A stretch of DNA of 64,000 bases from Wyeomyia smithii (lineage: Eukaryota; Arthropoda; Insecta; Diptera; Culicidae), in NCBI RefSeq assembly GCF_029784165.1, contig NC_073696.1:26976358-27040357 (forward strand), read 5' to 3'. Of this stretch, positions 45,590 through 58,949 are shown piece by piece. A program made the translations under genes and the position numbers. Below the pieces are notes generated by a model. It did no database searches and was not told the DNA's origin. It saw only the letters and a program-made list of their open reading frames with translations. Within the stretch, counting starts at the first letter, position 1, and each line of letters begins with the position of its first letter.

Positions 45590-46346
45590 GGGGAGAACCG
45601 TACAAGACGCACCAGTTAGGTAAGATGGCCCATGCTATTAATTCCCCAAAATACTAACACATGTGGCTATTTATGATGAAATTCTTCGCTTTTCTCATAA
45701 AAACCCAGCTTATCTACAGTTCTCATATAAAAAAGGGTGCCATGATGACTAAAATACTCAAAAAACTGTGCAATTGGCTGTGGCTCTGTCCAACATGTAA
45801 TTATTCATGAATTTTATTTAAGCTTTTATGATTAACTGACTTGTAAATAACACAAAAAACTATGGTTTCCCTAACCTTTACACTTTTGGAGTTTATAATA
45901 CTATGAGTATTTCAAATTATTTCACCAACTTTCGTCAACTTTTATCTAAAAACAATCAAAATTAAAATTGGGGCAGAATGCACTATGAAGAGCTTGCAGG
46001 AGATTGCTGGACAACTTAGATCGTGTTCCATTATTTTTTATTTTACTTTCGAGACTTCAAGCGCTTCTCACTTCGCGTGCTGATTTCTGCTAGTGGCATA
46101 TTAGCCTACTGCTTTGGAGCATACTGACCTTTGTTGTGGTGCGTTTTGGTCACGGGCTTGTTTGGCGGCAATGGTAATTTTTACCAAAAAAGACATTGAA
46201 ATCGAGTATTTTATAATAAACATCGCCATAAACATACAATAAATAGATCCTACAATCATCCTACACGTTCAATGTCGCTTTGAAATGTTTTGAAGCGCTG
46301 TAAATCGCGCAAATGCTTAACTGGTGCGTTTTGTACAATCATCCCC
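45590..46346. mobile_element. 757-bp TA-flanked MITE in the outer element's right arm
   Basis: The left end is GGGGAGAACCGTACAAGACG; the right end inverted is GGGGATGATTGTACAAAACG. TA at 45588-45589 and 46347-46348. Non-coding. Confidence 0.85.
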
Positions 46347-46689
46347 TACATTAAAGTACGATAATCCGGCACTTCGGACACACCGTGATGCGTAGTGCTG
46401 TCGTTATCGTGTTTCAAGCTGGAAAACGGCAGGAGGGCATAGTTCGTGAGCTGTCCGATTTAAGTGTGTGCAAAAGCTTTGTATACCGTACAGTCAAAAG
46501 ATACCAGGAGTCCAACTAGTTCTACAGAACGTCGTCGTTATTTGTTTGTTACAATGTAGCACTTCAATTGCTAGACGACAAAAACATCCGTAACACCCTC
46601 TCCATTTCAGCTCAATCTATGAGACAGGAAGTATCACGAATGTACCGAACATTAATTAACATGTTGTAAAAAAACGAAGGCGCAAATTT

Positions 46690-49600
46690 CTTCCCAGCCA
46701 AAGTTACTTCACACAATCTCTCAATTTACATGAATTTCCTATTCACACTGCACACAATTTACCCGCTTTGTTCGGTTCCGCACCGGGGTGCCTTTCCGCT
46801 CTCAGTGGCCACAGCTAGAAGGCTAAACGCTGCACACAGCTAGGCTGGCATGACTCAGAGTGGGCCCACGGTCGGACGGACTGAATTCTTCCCGCAGGCA
46901 CACTTGGCTCCAAATTTGACAGTCAAATCACGCTCCGCGTGCCCGTCTTCTAATTTCGTCAGGAATCCACAAGAAAGTTACGCCTGCGGTGATGAACACG
47001 GTTTCTAGACGCTCGCCGGGTGCTTATCTTAATGAGATTTGCCGATAAAGATGCTGCTTACTTGATATTTTTTGTGTCCTCAAGCTCATCGCCGGTGCGT
47101 TGCTCGTGGAGTTGAAAAGTACCCACTTTTCAGCAGTTTGATGGATGGAATAAAGTTTCAGTAATGGTTGCCGCCACAGCGCATTCACCTACGGGGATTC
47201 GCGGGTAACCTACATTCCAGGCTGTGGATAGAGGTCAACTTTTCGAAAGCCTTAATGTGATTTTTTTTTGTTAATGTACTTCGTCTATTTGCAATAGGAT
47301 TAATTGCCCCTATCCAGTGGCAAAAGTTATCCTCCATTTACATTCCCCATTATAAAAATTCAGCTTTCAATAGCAATTATAAAAGGTGTAATTTATGACA
47401 TCATTGTTATTTTTTGCCATTTTTCCCATCCAACCGGGAAGCAGCTCTCTGCTCTGTTTGCTTCTTACAATTGCAACTTCCATACCACCTGGACGCAACG
47501 AGAGGGAAAGTTTTCCGGATCAGATCAGATCCGATCAGATTCCTCGTCTTGTTAGCGTGTGACGATCATTGTCATCGACGTGATGCACCCTCCCGTGAAC
47601 TGCATAGCCATTGGCGGCCATATTCCGAACCAATCGAGCTCGCGAAAAAGCGCATTGTTTTATAAATGGTAATTGTTTGGAGGCGAACATAGTTTCTCCG
47701 CTGTATTACGAAGGCATGTGAAGATCTGCTCTCACCTTGCCCTCCATGAAGATCCACTCGAAGATCAGTTGATTGCGATAAGGTTATGTTTTTGTGCGCG
47801 ATAATTATCCGTTGTTGATGTTCACGGTGGCACTGCAGACCTTCGTTGTGGATAGAAAGACACACGAAACAATGTTTTCGTCGCAGCTCACGATTGTCAG
47901 AGCCATCGACGGTGGAGTGGCAAAACTGCATCGGCAAGCAGATACAGACTGAGGCGCAGGCATGCAGCCGAGAGCATTTACCCATAATGTTAATAATTTG
48001 TCTTGAATTTATGATTCGGTAGCTGAATGGAAGCAGGGGAATGAGGGAAGCACCGGGATTGCAGGCCTTAATTTTGATTCCTTATATTAAAGATTTGGTC
48101 TTTTTCTCAAATTAACATACTTCTGTATACTGTAAAAGAGACAAGACTCCTAGTTATCTCGACGAAAGGAATGTATTACTGATGATGATAATAATCATTA
48201 TTAAAATTCTATGCATACCATAGCTTTGTGTGAAAAAAATCAAACTAGAGTTGTGGACCTAACTGCTGTTATACTAAGGAGAGCTCGTTAAGTTTATGTA
48301 TTGTTTTAACATATTCATGCAGAAGAAAGGAAGTGTCTATCGATACTAACTGATTTGATAAAATAATTTCACTATTTTCGGAAAATTCATCCACAGTTCT
48401 TAATTATTCCAAAGTCGTCTATCGGTTGAAGTATGAAAGTATGGAATAAACCTAATAAAAGATTATCATATTTTAAAACAGTCATGACTAGATACATAAA
48501 GCATGATTTGTTAAATGACCACCGACAGCATAAAGATAACTATCATCACAGTCTCTCGTTCGTGTCTCCCGTTAATTATTCCGACATTCGAAATTACTTG
48601 ACCTATTTGCTCGCGGAAACAGTGACAAACTGTGACTGTGGCGCGAAGAAAAAAATCTGCATGATCCTACAAGAGTGCTGACGAGTGAAGAAAGGTCAGA
48701 GCATTTTATGTTGTCCTCGATATAATAAATTAACTACCTGGGCGCATTTCACGCGCGCGCGTTTTTATGTTTGTGTAGAAGCCCGGAAAGCATCATTATT
48801 TCACAGTTTCACTGATTTATCGTTCTCTTACCTGTAAGTAAAAGAAAGAAGTGGTATTAAAATAGGTATCATACGCAAACTGTTGGCATTTTTTCATCTC
48901 TAGAGGTTAATTAAGCGAACGCGTTTATATGACATACTGATAATTGAGAAAGCGATGTAAATTACCCGGAAGAACAAAATCATTGCACAAATTGTACTGC
49001 AAGTAGGCATTTCAGGGAATAATAATTGTTATAGGCTGTCACTCGATATAATTGCTGAATTGCTAATTAAAAACGCAGTAGCCAGGAAATCCGGTGCTGT
49101 CAACTGCATTGAAAACATTAACTGTACACGTGTTTAAAGTTTTCATGTGATCTAGAGTACTATTTAGAGAAGTAGAAAGTTTTGATATTCAGATCTGAAA
49201 CGCGAATTAGTTTCGGTTGCATACTCCAGCAACAATGCTTAACTCCGGTTCCGTTCTACGCACAAGCGACTATACCAACGGCTCCATCTCTAACCATATT
49301 GGCTACTTTATGGTCACGTACACGCCGCCATTCCGAGGTGATTAACGTTACAGAACGTGGCTAAATGCACCATATTTCATTTTTAATAAGATGATCTGCA
49401 TAATTCGTTTCACCAGCACCGGTTTCAACTTCTGGTTCCTGGACACAGCGGGCATCCGCTCGGAAGCTAGGCTGATTACGCAGAACTGCCACGGGTTGTG
49501 GTAAATTGACGGCCATCAGACCCGCCAGCAGACAGTAAAAAGTTGACTGACTGGGCACGAGAAGCAGTGGAAAAAAGCATGGAACATATTACACTACCTA

Positions 49601-50690
49601 CATAATGATCTGCATTATTTATTGCGATGGCGTTGTGTTTCAAATGGAGGAGCCAGCGGAAGAGGTCCGATTGACCAGTTTCCCCCGTGGAGAGTGATAG
49701 CTTGATCGTGTACCAAACAACAAAGAGAGTCAATCTGGTTAGTAGTTCAGTTATTCAAGTGTAATTTTGTTTATATGCAGTATCTTACGAGCACTATCAA
49801 TTTTCTGCCTTTATGCCCTCCTCCCAATAGTGAAGAGAGTTATTTGCAAGCAATAACCTTTTCCCCATTGAAGGTTAATTATAGCTTACGTGAGAAATTA
49901 CCAACAAAATAGATCAATAGTCATCCATTACTATTGTTGCTCCAGCTCCAGCCAGCCATTCAGGCGGGAGGCATTTCCTGGTCCGTACGAAGTGGCCACA
50001 GAGTGTGCGAATTGGGTCATGACATGACATGCAGTGTCAGCACAGTATGTTAGAGGGTACTTTCTTTCAATTCTCCTCCGGCATGATGATATGAGACGCG
50101 GAGGTTAACCCAGCCCAGAGCATGGTTGGACGCATTAGTGTCTGGGTCTGGGGATGAGCATTGTTTTCCCGTCGCAGTGATGGCAAATATGCATTATCGC
50201 AATCGTGAAATTATATATCATTACTGCGGAAGCGCATCATCAGCGGTGTTTAGCGAAGGCTGGCCTGGCACACGCTTGACATGGCGTTGTCAGTAGCCGT
50301 ACGAGCCCACAACAGTAGATTTAATTGTTATGTTATGGCATCAATTTTACGAACGAGCCACTTTTCAACTGTCATCGTCGCAGCTCAGCGCGTTGCTGGG
50401 AGTGAATAAAGTTGTCGAGTAATCTAGCTAAAGACGAGACATAAAGGTAAAATCGCTCTATGATTACACACACACACGTTCGAGATAGTGTCTCGCACCG
50501 TAAGTTGTAGCGGGATTTCTCTGACAAACCCGCAGAAAGTTGATTTGTTTATTTTCGCATGGAACAGCTTTCTGTAAAATGACATTCTACTTCACGCTGA
50601 CTTTCAGGGGCTCTAAATGAGTACTTAAAGATGTCTTTACCATTAGTGTAATTACTGTGCAGAACGTGCCGCCAGAGATATAACTGATTG
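46690..50690. other. Non-coding, low-repeat region
   Basis: Balanced composition around 46.7-47.3, 47.5-48.0 and 49.2-50.4 kb, AT-rich elsewhere. Frames up to 137 aa show no domain and no plausible splice chain. No transposon recognised. It may be ancestral intergenic or intronic sequence with regulatory content; nothing specific can be supported. Confidence 0.35.
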
Positions 50691-50759
50691 ATGAACGGTT
50701 GTGACTTGTGCATGGCAGCGAAAGTTTGCTTGCGTCTTATTCATGAATGTTTTCATTTC

Positions 50760-51110
50760 TATAAAATGCCTTCACAGATTTCTATTTGGATCTTTGGAGC
50801 GACAAACAATTTTAAGTTCCATTACTGCCCTTATTATCTGGTCGCGTGATAGTGAAAAAAGGGTTCTCTTCCTTGTGAAAAAACAACTTCGCCAGATCGG
50901 TACAGCATAAAGTATTCTTACAAAAAAGTTTAGAATTTCTGGTAATGAGAGGATATAAACATTTTGTATATTTAATGCACTTAGCTTGTAAACTCTCAAT
51001 GTGCTCTTTGGAGGTAAGTTTTTCATCGTAAATTAGTCCCAAGTACTGAACCTTGTCAAACCAATTTTAAATAACCTCATTCATCTTAATAACGTGATGA
51101 TTGTTAGGTT
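50760..51110 (-). mobile_element. Non-LTR (Jockey-like) reverse transcriptase fragment
   Basis: Minus strand: FDKVQYLGLIYDEKLTSKEH from about 51057, followed by IESLQAKCIKYTKCLYPL. This is the conserved region after the RT thumb in Jockey-clade elements. A frameshift leads to LYAVPIWRSCFFTRKRTLF. Truncated at both sides. Confidence 0.7.
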
Positions 51111-51245
51111 TAAAAAAAAAATCTTAAACTTGTGAAGAAAAGTTATCAATTAAGTTATAGCAGCATTGGGAGGAATTTTCAATCTTACATCCCCGACGTT
51201 AGAAATGGTTTTCTACTGCCGAACACAAAGTTACCGATTAAGCAA

Positions 51246-51455
51246 AAGCAAAGCCTTGGTGCTACATTCCGATTCGGAACTCAACCTTCTGTTTGTTATA
51301 CACAGACTTCGCAGCCTACTGTTTAGTGTACAGGACAATTGCGGGGCTAGCACTACGATCCTACTGACACTAACAGTCTTTCCCGAGCCGAGACTCGAAC
51401 CTACGACGACTGGCTTGTTAGACCAGCATCGTACCTCGAGACCAACTGGGAGGCG
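51246..51455 (-). mobile_element. tRNA-derived SINE, copy 2
   Basis: Reverse orientation of 24482-24683. The head, CCTCCCAGTTGGTCTCGAGG, ends at 51454 on the plus strand; the B box GTTCGAGTCTC is preserved; the tail is AAGGCTTTGCTTTTGC. Flanks GATTAAGCA and GACTAAGCA form an imperfect duplication. Confidence 0.85.
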
Positions 51456-51659
51456 GACTAAGCATAAATGAGAATAAAAACGAGTGAAAATTTAAAGAAA
51501 ACTCAATTTAAAAGGAGTGGCTAAGGAGCTCGGGCTAATCACGAGCACGCCGCTCCTGTTTTGTAATTAGCTTCACCTTTTTTATTTTATGTCTATCCCA
51601 GTTTCTCCCGTTTCGGTATCTACTACATTTTGGCACTATTAGAAACAATCAGAGCATCA

Positions 51660-52410
51660 AAATAAAGCCCGGTTCCGGACGGTCGACGACCGTAAGCGAC
51701 GAGAAACTCCAAAGATTGCTGAACCGAGGGAAAAGTGGCTACATTGCTGCGTGCGCCTGGCCGGGAGGACGGTTCAACCGGCCAAACGTGTCAGGAAGCG
51801 GTTGTCTCGTCCACTGGTCTCAGAGCTGCAGGCCATGTCACACAGCGACAACGGTTGAAAAAGATGGTGAAGTCAATTTTCTCGGCAAATCGCCTCGTGG
51901 TGATGGATGACGAGATCTATCTCACCCTGGATGGCAATGACTGGCGGGGCAATTCGTATTAGAAGGAAGCGAGCTCCAAGGTGAAGTTGATCTCCCACAC
52001 ACCAAGTTTCTTAAGAATGTGCTGCTGTGGCTGACAATCAGCGAGAAGGTGAAATCAAATCCGTTCTTCTTCCGCTCCGGTCTAGCCATGAACGGGGAAA
52101 TTTATAGTACGAAGTGCCCGCCGGAAGTTGCGTCGTTCATCAAGAAATAATCAAGGGTGAAGACACGATGTTCCGGTCGGATGTGATGTCGACCCACTAC
52201 TCGAAGCGATCGTTGGAGAAGATGGAGTGACTGAATATCGATGTGTCATCCTAGTCGGCGAACCCGCCTGACGTCACTCGGCTGTGTCCCATCGAGAATT
52301 TCTGGGCAAACCTGAAGCGTAAGATCTACTCCAACAATTTCATCGCATCGAATTCATAAATAAAACGAAAAAAGAACTCAAAAACATGCCTACTCGCTAA
52401 TTTTTGTCCG
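51660..52410 (+). pseudogene. ITmD37E-type mariner transposase relic
   Basis: Recognisable + fragments: RKRRETPKIAEP-like start, then ANRLVVMDDEIYLTLDGNDW (51888-51947, first catalytic Asp context), VLLWLTISEKVKSNPFFFRS, GLAMNGEIYSTKCPPEVASF, and near 52310 IENFWANLKRKIYSNNF (last acidic motif context, PIEN). Stops and frameshifts interrupt throughout. The helix-turn-helix start seen at 46.4 kb is of the same broad family but not contiguous. Confidence 0.8.
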
Positions 52411-53270
52411 CCATGATGATTTCTATTTTAACAACGTCTCGATCTGAACGAAAAATGTTTTAAATGAAAGGTCTTGCCATTGCTCATATTTAAATGGATA
52501 GCTCGTCGATACTGTATGTGTATGTGTGTGTGTAATTACTTGAATGAAAGTCAAATCAAGTACCTACAAACACCAAACTCTCTGGTAAGTGACCAGTGCA
52601 TGCAATCATGTAAGAAAGGTCAGATCTCACCATTGATGGATTGATTCAGGTTTTCTAGCTAAGTTTAAGCATGTTAGCAAAACATTATCAGACAAATCTG
52701 TTACCTATCCTGTTTTTTATGTCGTGCAATAGGTTAACTATAGGGTGGCAATGAAAATTGAATTTTCGAATTTCGCTAAGGAGTAGTGCTCAAAAGTTTC
52801 GGCTTCTCGAAAAAAGCCTCCATGAAAAATTCCACCACAATGAGACTTTGGGAATAGGTGCCATCACGCGGCATCCTTCGCGCGCACATCTTCTCCATAT
52901 GTAAACATTCATCAACGATGTGACCAACGCGCTGCTTTGAGGTCCCTATCGTCCTAAAATCTGCCACACTGAACACGACAAAATTGAGCTAGATTATTTA
53001 AGTACCTTCTAAGAACACATTAATTATAGCTTGAAAACATCTCCAACACGGAATTATAGCAAGGATCTTTAAACAAAAGCATGTTTTCTAGTTGGATTAT
53101 TAAAAACATCACAACAACCAGAAATGGTAACTTTGGCTTTCGCTGAAAAGTGTTCAGTAAGTCACTTGCGAAAGAAGTATGTAAAGTTGATTTGCTTGAG
53201 TTGGTAGTGTTGGTATGTAATGGCGCTCAGACGTCACCTGTCAAAGTCAAACGAGTTGAGTATACTGTGC
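52411..53270. repeat. Repeat debris including a TAGGGTGGCA-type end
   Basis: TAGGGTGGCAATGAAAATTG at 52742 starts a block (to about 52990) homologous, inverted, to 8376-8560. 52.4-52.7 kb has no recognised feature. Confidence 0.4.
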
Positions 53271-53277
53271 TATTTCA

Positions 53278-53700
53278 TCATGGAAAGACTTACAAATGAA
53301 CAACGATTGCAAATCGTCGGAATTTATTATCAAATTCGTGCTCTGTGGTAATTGTGTCTCGCCTGTTACGCGATTTTATGGTCGTCATAATTGACCTAGT
53401 GAAATCACAATTAGAGATGTTATCACTAAATTCTGCACTACAAACAGTAAGGTGTGGTTTATGGGCTTGTGGCATCATTGGGTCCACCAGCCGTCAGCAA
53501 CGAACGATATTGATCCATGATCCGTGACTTTCTATTGCTAAAATTGGAAGATCGGCACTTGGTTGACATGTGGTTACCACACAGCATGTAGTCAAGCCCA
53601 TTAATGGAATTCAGGTCGAAATGCTGGAAAAAGTGGTGTATAAGAAGACCTTCCTTACGGGCTATTTAAAACGCAGTCATTTGCATTAAGTAATCTTCAA
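53278..53700 (+). pseudogene. Transposase helix-turn-helix relic (DUF4817-like)
   Basis: The start ATGGAAAGACTTACAAATGA at 53280 encodes a MERLTNEQRLQIVGIYYQ segment, typical of the N-terminal helix of a family of insect Tc1/mariner-like transposases. Frameshifted traces follow (RDFYGRHN, then EITIRDVITKFCTTNSKV). The rest is not recognisable. Confidence 0.5.
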
Positions 53701-56320
53701 ACATTTAATACAATTTATCGAACACCACTCATCACATGAACCTTAAAATTGTTGGCTCCTAGAAACTAAAATTCGGATTGCAATTTTCGCCAAAACCCTG
53801 AGAATGAGCAGAACGGCAGCAATTAAATGCTCTCCCAATTTTCCTATAAGATAATAGGGTAATTAACTCAAGTCCCTCGATTTGCCAATTGAAACAAACA
53901 AAAAAATAACCTTAACAATTATGCGCAATGCACTCGGGGCAATCGGTAGGAAAACTGATAGGCGACGGTTTGGGCAATGCAAAAACACTTTCCAACCCAC
54001 TTTTACTGCGGAAATGCCAGACACCCGGCCGAGGAGAGTACGGTTCTCCCGGCGGCCCGACGACGATGAGTTCGATTTCTCCTCTTAGTGCTCACAACTG
54101 CTGCCACCGCCAGGCCGTGCCGCGTGCCTATCGGTCCCGGATCAACGTTCAATTTATTTCATTCAATTACCATGCAACGGCGGTTGGCGGACCATCCTGC
54201 ATTGGCCATCCAGGTTTCAGGTGTCGCATCTGCGAACCCGATGCGCCCCGGGTCTTGCGTTTCAACCGAATCACTGTTTTGCTGGTTGCTGTGACTTGTA
54301 AGCTATTGGTAATTAATTGATATGTTAGTTGCTTCGAGCAGCAAAAGTAACCAGCAAGAGCATGTTCGCCGTGTCCGACGCTGATCCGTTTCTTGTTCGA
54401 AGATAGTCATGCAAAAGCTGTTCCCAATGCGGCTGCTATCGTCCGGTCAACATCTGCGCTAAGCAGGCGCAAGCTGGACAGTAGGTTGGATAATTGGGCC
54501 AGCACCGGTAGAAGTCCTTTCGGTTGATGTACATTCGAAACAGAGAGAGAGGGAGAGTCGACACACCCGTCAAAACCAGTCATGATGCATCGTGCTAAAT
54601 TGTAATTACAACGTGCGAAAAGAAAGTAACTTATTCATGCGTCAAAACTGGATCGAACTTAGAAGCCGGGGACGGATTAACTGGACCACGCGCACCACGT
54701 TCAATTATATCCGTCGTCCGAAGAGCTAATTGACCGGCTTTCGAGTTACAGCCGGGCCGTGCATCCTTTCCCTCGTGCAGCGATCGAACCCAATGGACTA
54801 TGAACCGATACGAAGTGAATTTATAATTACCACGTCCGCCGACTTGAACAGCGAACATGTGTCTGCCATTCCGACAACATCTACCAATCTTGGGATCCGG
54901 ACGCAGCACGAAACACGTTCCTAGAGCCGCGCCGCCCAGTGGAAATGAATGCATCTTTTTATCTTCCTTCTATGCCTTTACTAACTTGACTGGTCAATAG
55001 AATTGACCGGTACGCGCGCGGTTGGTGAAAACAAGCACGACTTCTCAAATCGGCAGCATATTTTAATTATTTGCACTAACATTTCGCAGCTGGTTTATTG
55101 ATCCGGCTAAAAGAGATATCTCAGCAAAGATAGGCCGGTACGTGAAAGTGCCTTCTACGGCGAAGTTTTCCCATTTCCAAACTGCAATCGTTTTTCCTTT
55201 TTCATTGACTCTCTGCTGCTGCTGCTGCTGTAGCAGCAGCAGAACTCAAACGCGATTGTTTACACACAAATGGACAGGCTCTTTCACACCTCATCCGGCC
55301 GCCGCCGACGCTGTCAAACTGTCACATCAGTGCTACGCCCGAGCACGGCACAGTAGGCGGCTGCTCCTTAATGAATGGTAATAAATGCCCATTCGTTAAA
55401 GTGTTTGCCAGATGAACCGGTTGAGATGTGTCAGTCGGAAATGGCGGAAAATTACACTTAGACGGAGGAAGTTCATAGCTTTTTTGGTATGAAAGTTGAA
55501 ACTCTCCCTAGAACAGGTCTGGCGAAATGGGTTCAGGAACTAGTTTGAACTGTCGAAAGCAGAATTTCGCAAGTTCGCTTTCACTGCGGGGCAAAAATTC
55601 AGCCGAAGAAGAATACATGTTAATATTTTTAATCTACGATGTTTCCGCGCAGAAAGTATTGAAAAATAACTAACTGGAAGCCAGGTTTGCGCCAAATTCT
55701 GATACAATTGGATAACACTGGTCAACACACTCCGAAGATTCAAACACGAAAAACATTAAAGATTACCCGAGCAGGAGAAAAATCATTATAATAGCACAAC
55801 CCGATGTTGGAAGTACACCTCATTTTGATCTTAATATTGTTGACATAGTTGCTAGAATAACAAAAAATAATACCAAAATATCATTCCTCCAAAACTAAAT
55901 GAATAACAAAGCTTGATATTTCAATAACAAACCAATAATTTGCATTTCAAATCGCGAAAATGACCGACTCAGATATTTTCAACTTATTGAACACTGAATG
56001 ATACAGGGTAAGGAACGGCTTAAGCAGCAGCGCCTATTTTAATCAGTCGAAGAAAACAGGCCTAAAACTCCTGCATTTCGATCAATATCGACTATTTCAA
56101 TGATGGAAACGAAAACTTTGATTGTCTAGCTATCTTACGAATATAAGAAATACCGTTAATCACAAAGAAATCTGTGAACAAAGATCATTTGAAACAAATC
56201 GACCTATATTGCAGCCATTCAGGAGCCACTTCGGGTGCTGAAGAAAAAACGCCTGCAAAACAGACGGAAACTGCTTAAAATAGGTTTGGGGTGATTGGAA
56301 TAGTGTCCCTCGATTGGTAA
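53701..56320. other. Non-coding region, GC-richer in 53.9-55.4 kb
   Basis: No gene recognised. Frames up to 130 aa overlap each other in different phases without domains. Contains a GAGAGAGAGGGAGAG run (54543) and a CTG/CAG hairpin (about 55212-55245). Confidence 0.35.
55212..55245. repeat. (CTG)n-(CAG)n hairpin
   Basis: Five CTG triplets followed by TAG and four CAG triplets make a perfect short stem-loop. Confidence 0.8.
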
Positions 56321-56321
56321 C

Positions 56322-56745
56322 TAGTGCTGGGACTTTTAACCGGATATATTCGTGATCCGGTTATCCGAAGCTCGGATCACGGATGTGTAAACGAATACTA
56401 TTCGGATGTTCGGATATCCGGATACGGATAATCGAATAGTCGGATATCCGGAAATACCATCCGGATATTCGGATTTTTTTCTAGCTCTTAGGCCCGTTCG
56501 AATGAAATGTAACGCGAAAAATGGCTTTTTCCACAATCCCCCACCCCCTCGTAAGTATTTATTTACATAATTCTCATTAAACTATGTTCGGATACAATAT
56601 CCGGATATCCGGATATCCGACTATCCGAAAATCCGGATATCCTGTCGGATAATATCCGGATATCCGATTGATCCGGATTTTGGATATTTGTCCGATATCC
56701 GAGGTCGGGTATCTGGATATTTTAACCCGGATAGTCCCAGCACTA
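56322..56745. mobile_element. hAT MITE rich in GGATATCC, copy 2 (inverted)
   Basis: Same TAGTGCTGGGAC termini as 42997-43417, opposite orientation, 424 bp. TTGGTAAC duplicated at 56314-56321 and 56746-56753. Confidence 0.92.
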
Positions 56746-58949
56746 TTGGTAACTTTAATTGATTATTGTTGAAGTTTGCTAACTTAGTTTCACAATCTGA
56801 AAACGAATTCTGACAGACAAAGCGATAGAGAACATATTGATATAATATTGTTTGAATTTCACCCAACACATTTCGAGTATTTTGTCTGAATACACAGGCG
56901 GTTCCTAAAGCTGCGGACGGAGATATCTGTTTAACTTCTTTGACGTTTTTTTTTTTAATTTATATTATTGAACAATTTAATTTCGTTCATACTGGCGAGA
57001 TGCTTTAGTGAACCCAAAACTTATTTATGCAAGTGAAACAGAAGAGTGTTGGGAACATCTGTTTTTTCCTCCTCGGAACTGTCTACAGTAGAGTGCCAGC
57101 CAAAATGATCATCTCGAATTTCAAAAAAAAACCTATACAAAATGTTTACCTGCTCGAAAAAACACCCTGTGCAAAATTTCACCTCAATCGGACTTAAAAT
57201 GGAGTGGCGCAAAGCGATTGAAGTTTGGCCTTTTTGAAAACCGAAAAATTATCGAAATTTTTTGTTGATGCCAAATGACTTGAAAACACATGAAACGTCG
57301 AGAATTGGTGTCATCTGGAAATTTTTTTTTTGCAAAAATCGACTCTCTGGGACTGGTCGTTTTTTCAATTATAAAAGGCGGAGTTCAAAATGTTCAGGAT
57401 TTATCTTTTGAAATTGATCACTAGTCTCTCGAAATAGCCTGTACATATAATGATATACACTATAACTAGCATCGAATACATTATGTATCATTAGAGTGGT
57501 TCATTCATTCGGCATAGGGTGGTTCATAATATTGTGAAAAATGAGTATAAAATAAAAAAAAAGCGCTTCGGTTCGTTTGGCTGGTGTGGCGTCTTCGACA
57601 AAGTTGTAGATAGTAAATCTGTCTTTCCAAAAAAATTACACCTAAAAAATTATTTATTCAAAAATTAAAAAAATTAATCATTTAAAAGAGCTCATTTTTT
57701 AAAAATCCGATTTTTCTAATAAAACCTACGAAAGATTACCAAAACAATGAAACCAATCCAATCAATTAGAAATCAAGAAAAACAAAGTTATCATATTTTG
57801 AAAAAAAAAAAAATTTTTTTGGAAAAAAAATATTTTTTCAATTATTCTATTTTAAAAGGCATATTTTTCCTTGAAAGGACAAAATATTATCTACAACTTT
57901 GCCGAAGACACTATGCCAATCAAACAAACCGTTTCGACTGTAGACATATTTTTAATTTCCAATAGAGCACTTTATGAGGAATTAAGAAAATTTTTACAGT
58001 CAAAACGGTTTATTTGATTGGCATAGTGTATCTGGCAAAGTTGTAAATAATAACTTTGTTCTTCCAAAAAATGGACCCTGTTAAAAAAAAAAATTAAAAA
58101 AAATTTAACTTTTTTCTGATTTCTTAATGACCGGTTTCGTTGTTCAGGTAATCTTCCGTAGGTTTTATTAAAAAAATCAGTTTTTTTAAAATGGGCTGTT
58201 TTGGATAATCAATTTCATACCTTCGTTTAATTGTTTTTCAGAAAATTAATAACTTGTTATTAGAGTATATATATATTTTTTTTGAAAGACAAAACTATTA
58301 TCTACAACTTTGCCGAAGACGTCACACCGCTCAAACGAACCGTGTTGGCTCTTAAAAATATTTGTAATCATCAATACCTATTCAATAGCTTTTCAAAAAT
58401 GAGTTGTGTTTCAAAAAATTAAACCAATAGCACAAAATGGCATCTTTTGCCTATAAAAATGTATGGTCGAACTGTCAAAACGTCGCAAACGCAGAAACAA
58501 CGAGTCAATTGTGTTGCGTATCTGATTGAAATCCCTATACTCTCATTATCACTGAATAACATCGATACAGTCTATTGTCCGATTATATAAGCCAGAGCAC
58601 TGTGTGTTCAATCAATGGTTGGCAAATGACATTATTGTAGTAAATAAAACGAATAAATTGTGTGGTACAACATTTGAAAGAACAAATACAAGTGTCCTAG
58701 AGAGTATATTTTTAAAAAAATAAAAAAAAAACATATTCCATCAGTTTCCACCGTTTCATGTACTTTTAAGACACTTGAAATCGAAAACATTTTTCAAATA
58801 TTCAAATTCCATGTACCTCGTGTGTGTGATTTTGCAAATGACATGAAAGCATCCAACATTTTCCGCGAGACAATCTTAATTTTGGTTGAGATAATTTTTT
58901 TTCGCACAAAGTACTGTTTTGAAACATTTTGTAAATTTGTTTTGTAATA

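Larger units (their letters stand above)
43435..46386. mobile_element. Outer MITE with long TIRs, hosting two insertions
   Basis: The left arm from 43435 begins ACGGTGTGTCCAAAATGCCG; the right arm inverted begins ACGGTGTGTCCGAAGTGCCG. Similarity covers over 100 bp once the insertion in the right arm is removed. GATGCGT(A) flanks both sides (43428-43435, 46387-46394). The ancestral element without the inserts is about 1.1 kb. Confidence 0.8.
42984..46680 (+). pseudogene. Mariner/ITmD37E-type transposase start, split by MITEs
   Basis: Codons before the insertions (42984-42996, Met-Gly-Leu-Glu) continue after them at about 46387 with MRSAVVIVFQAGKRQEGIV and FVYRTVKRYQES: a helix-turn-helix like that at the start of ITm-family transposases. 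The frame is lost near 46515 and traces run to about 46670 (DDKNIRNTLSISAQSMRQE). The two target duplications lie inside this coding text. Confidence 0.55.

Noticed and set aside
46690..50690. Frames up to 137 aa as candidate genes
   Set aside because: Competing frames on both strands, no recognisable motif, no coding-like continuity.
51716..51962. Two overlapping frames as separate genes
   Set aside because: They are frame-shifted parts of the ITmD37E transposase relic.
53882..54954. Pro/Arg-rich frames on both strands
   Set aside because: Explained by locally higher GC; the frames overlap one another antisense and none shows a family motif.
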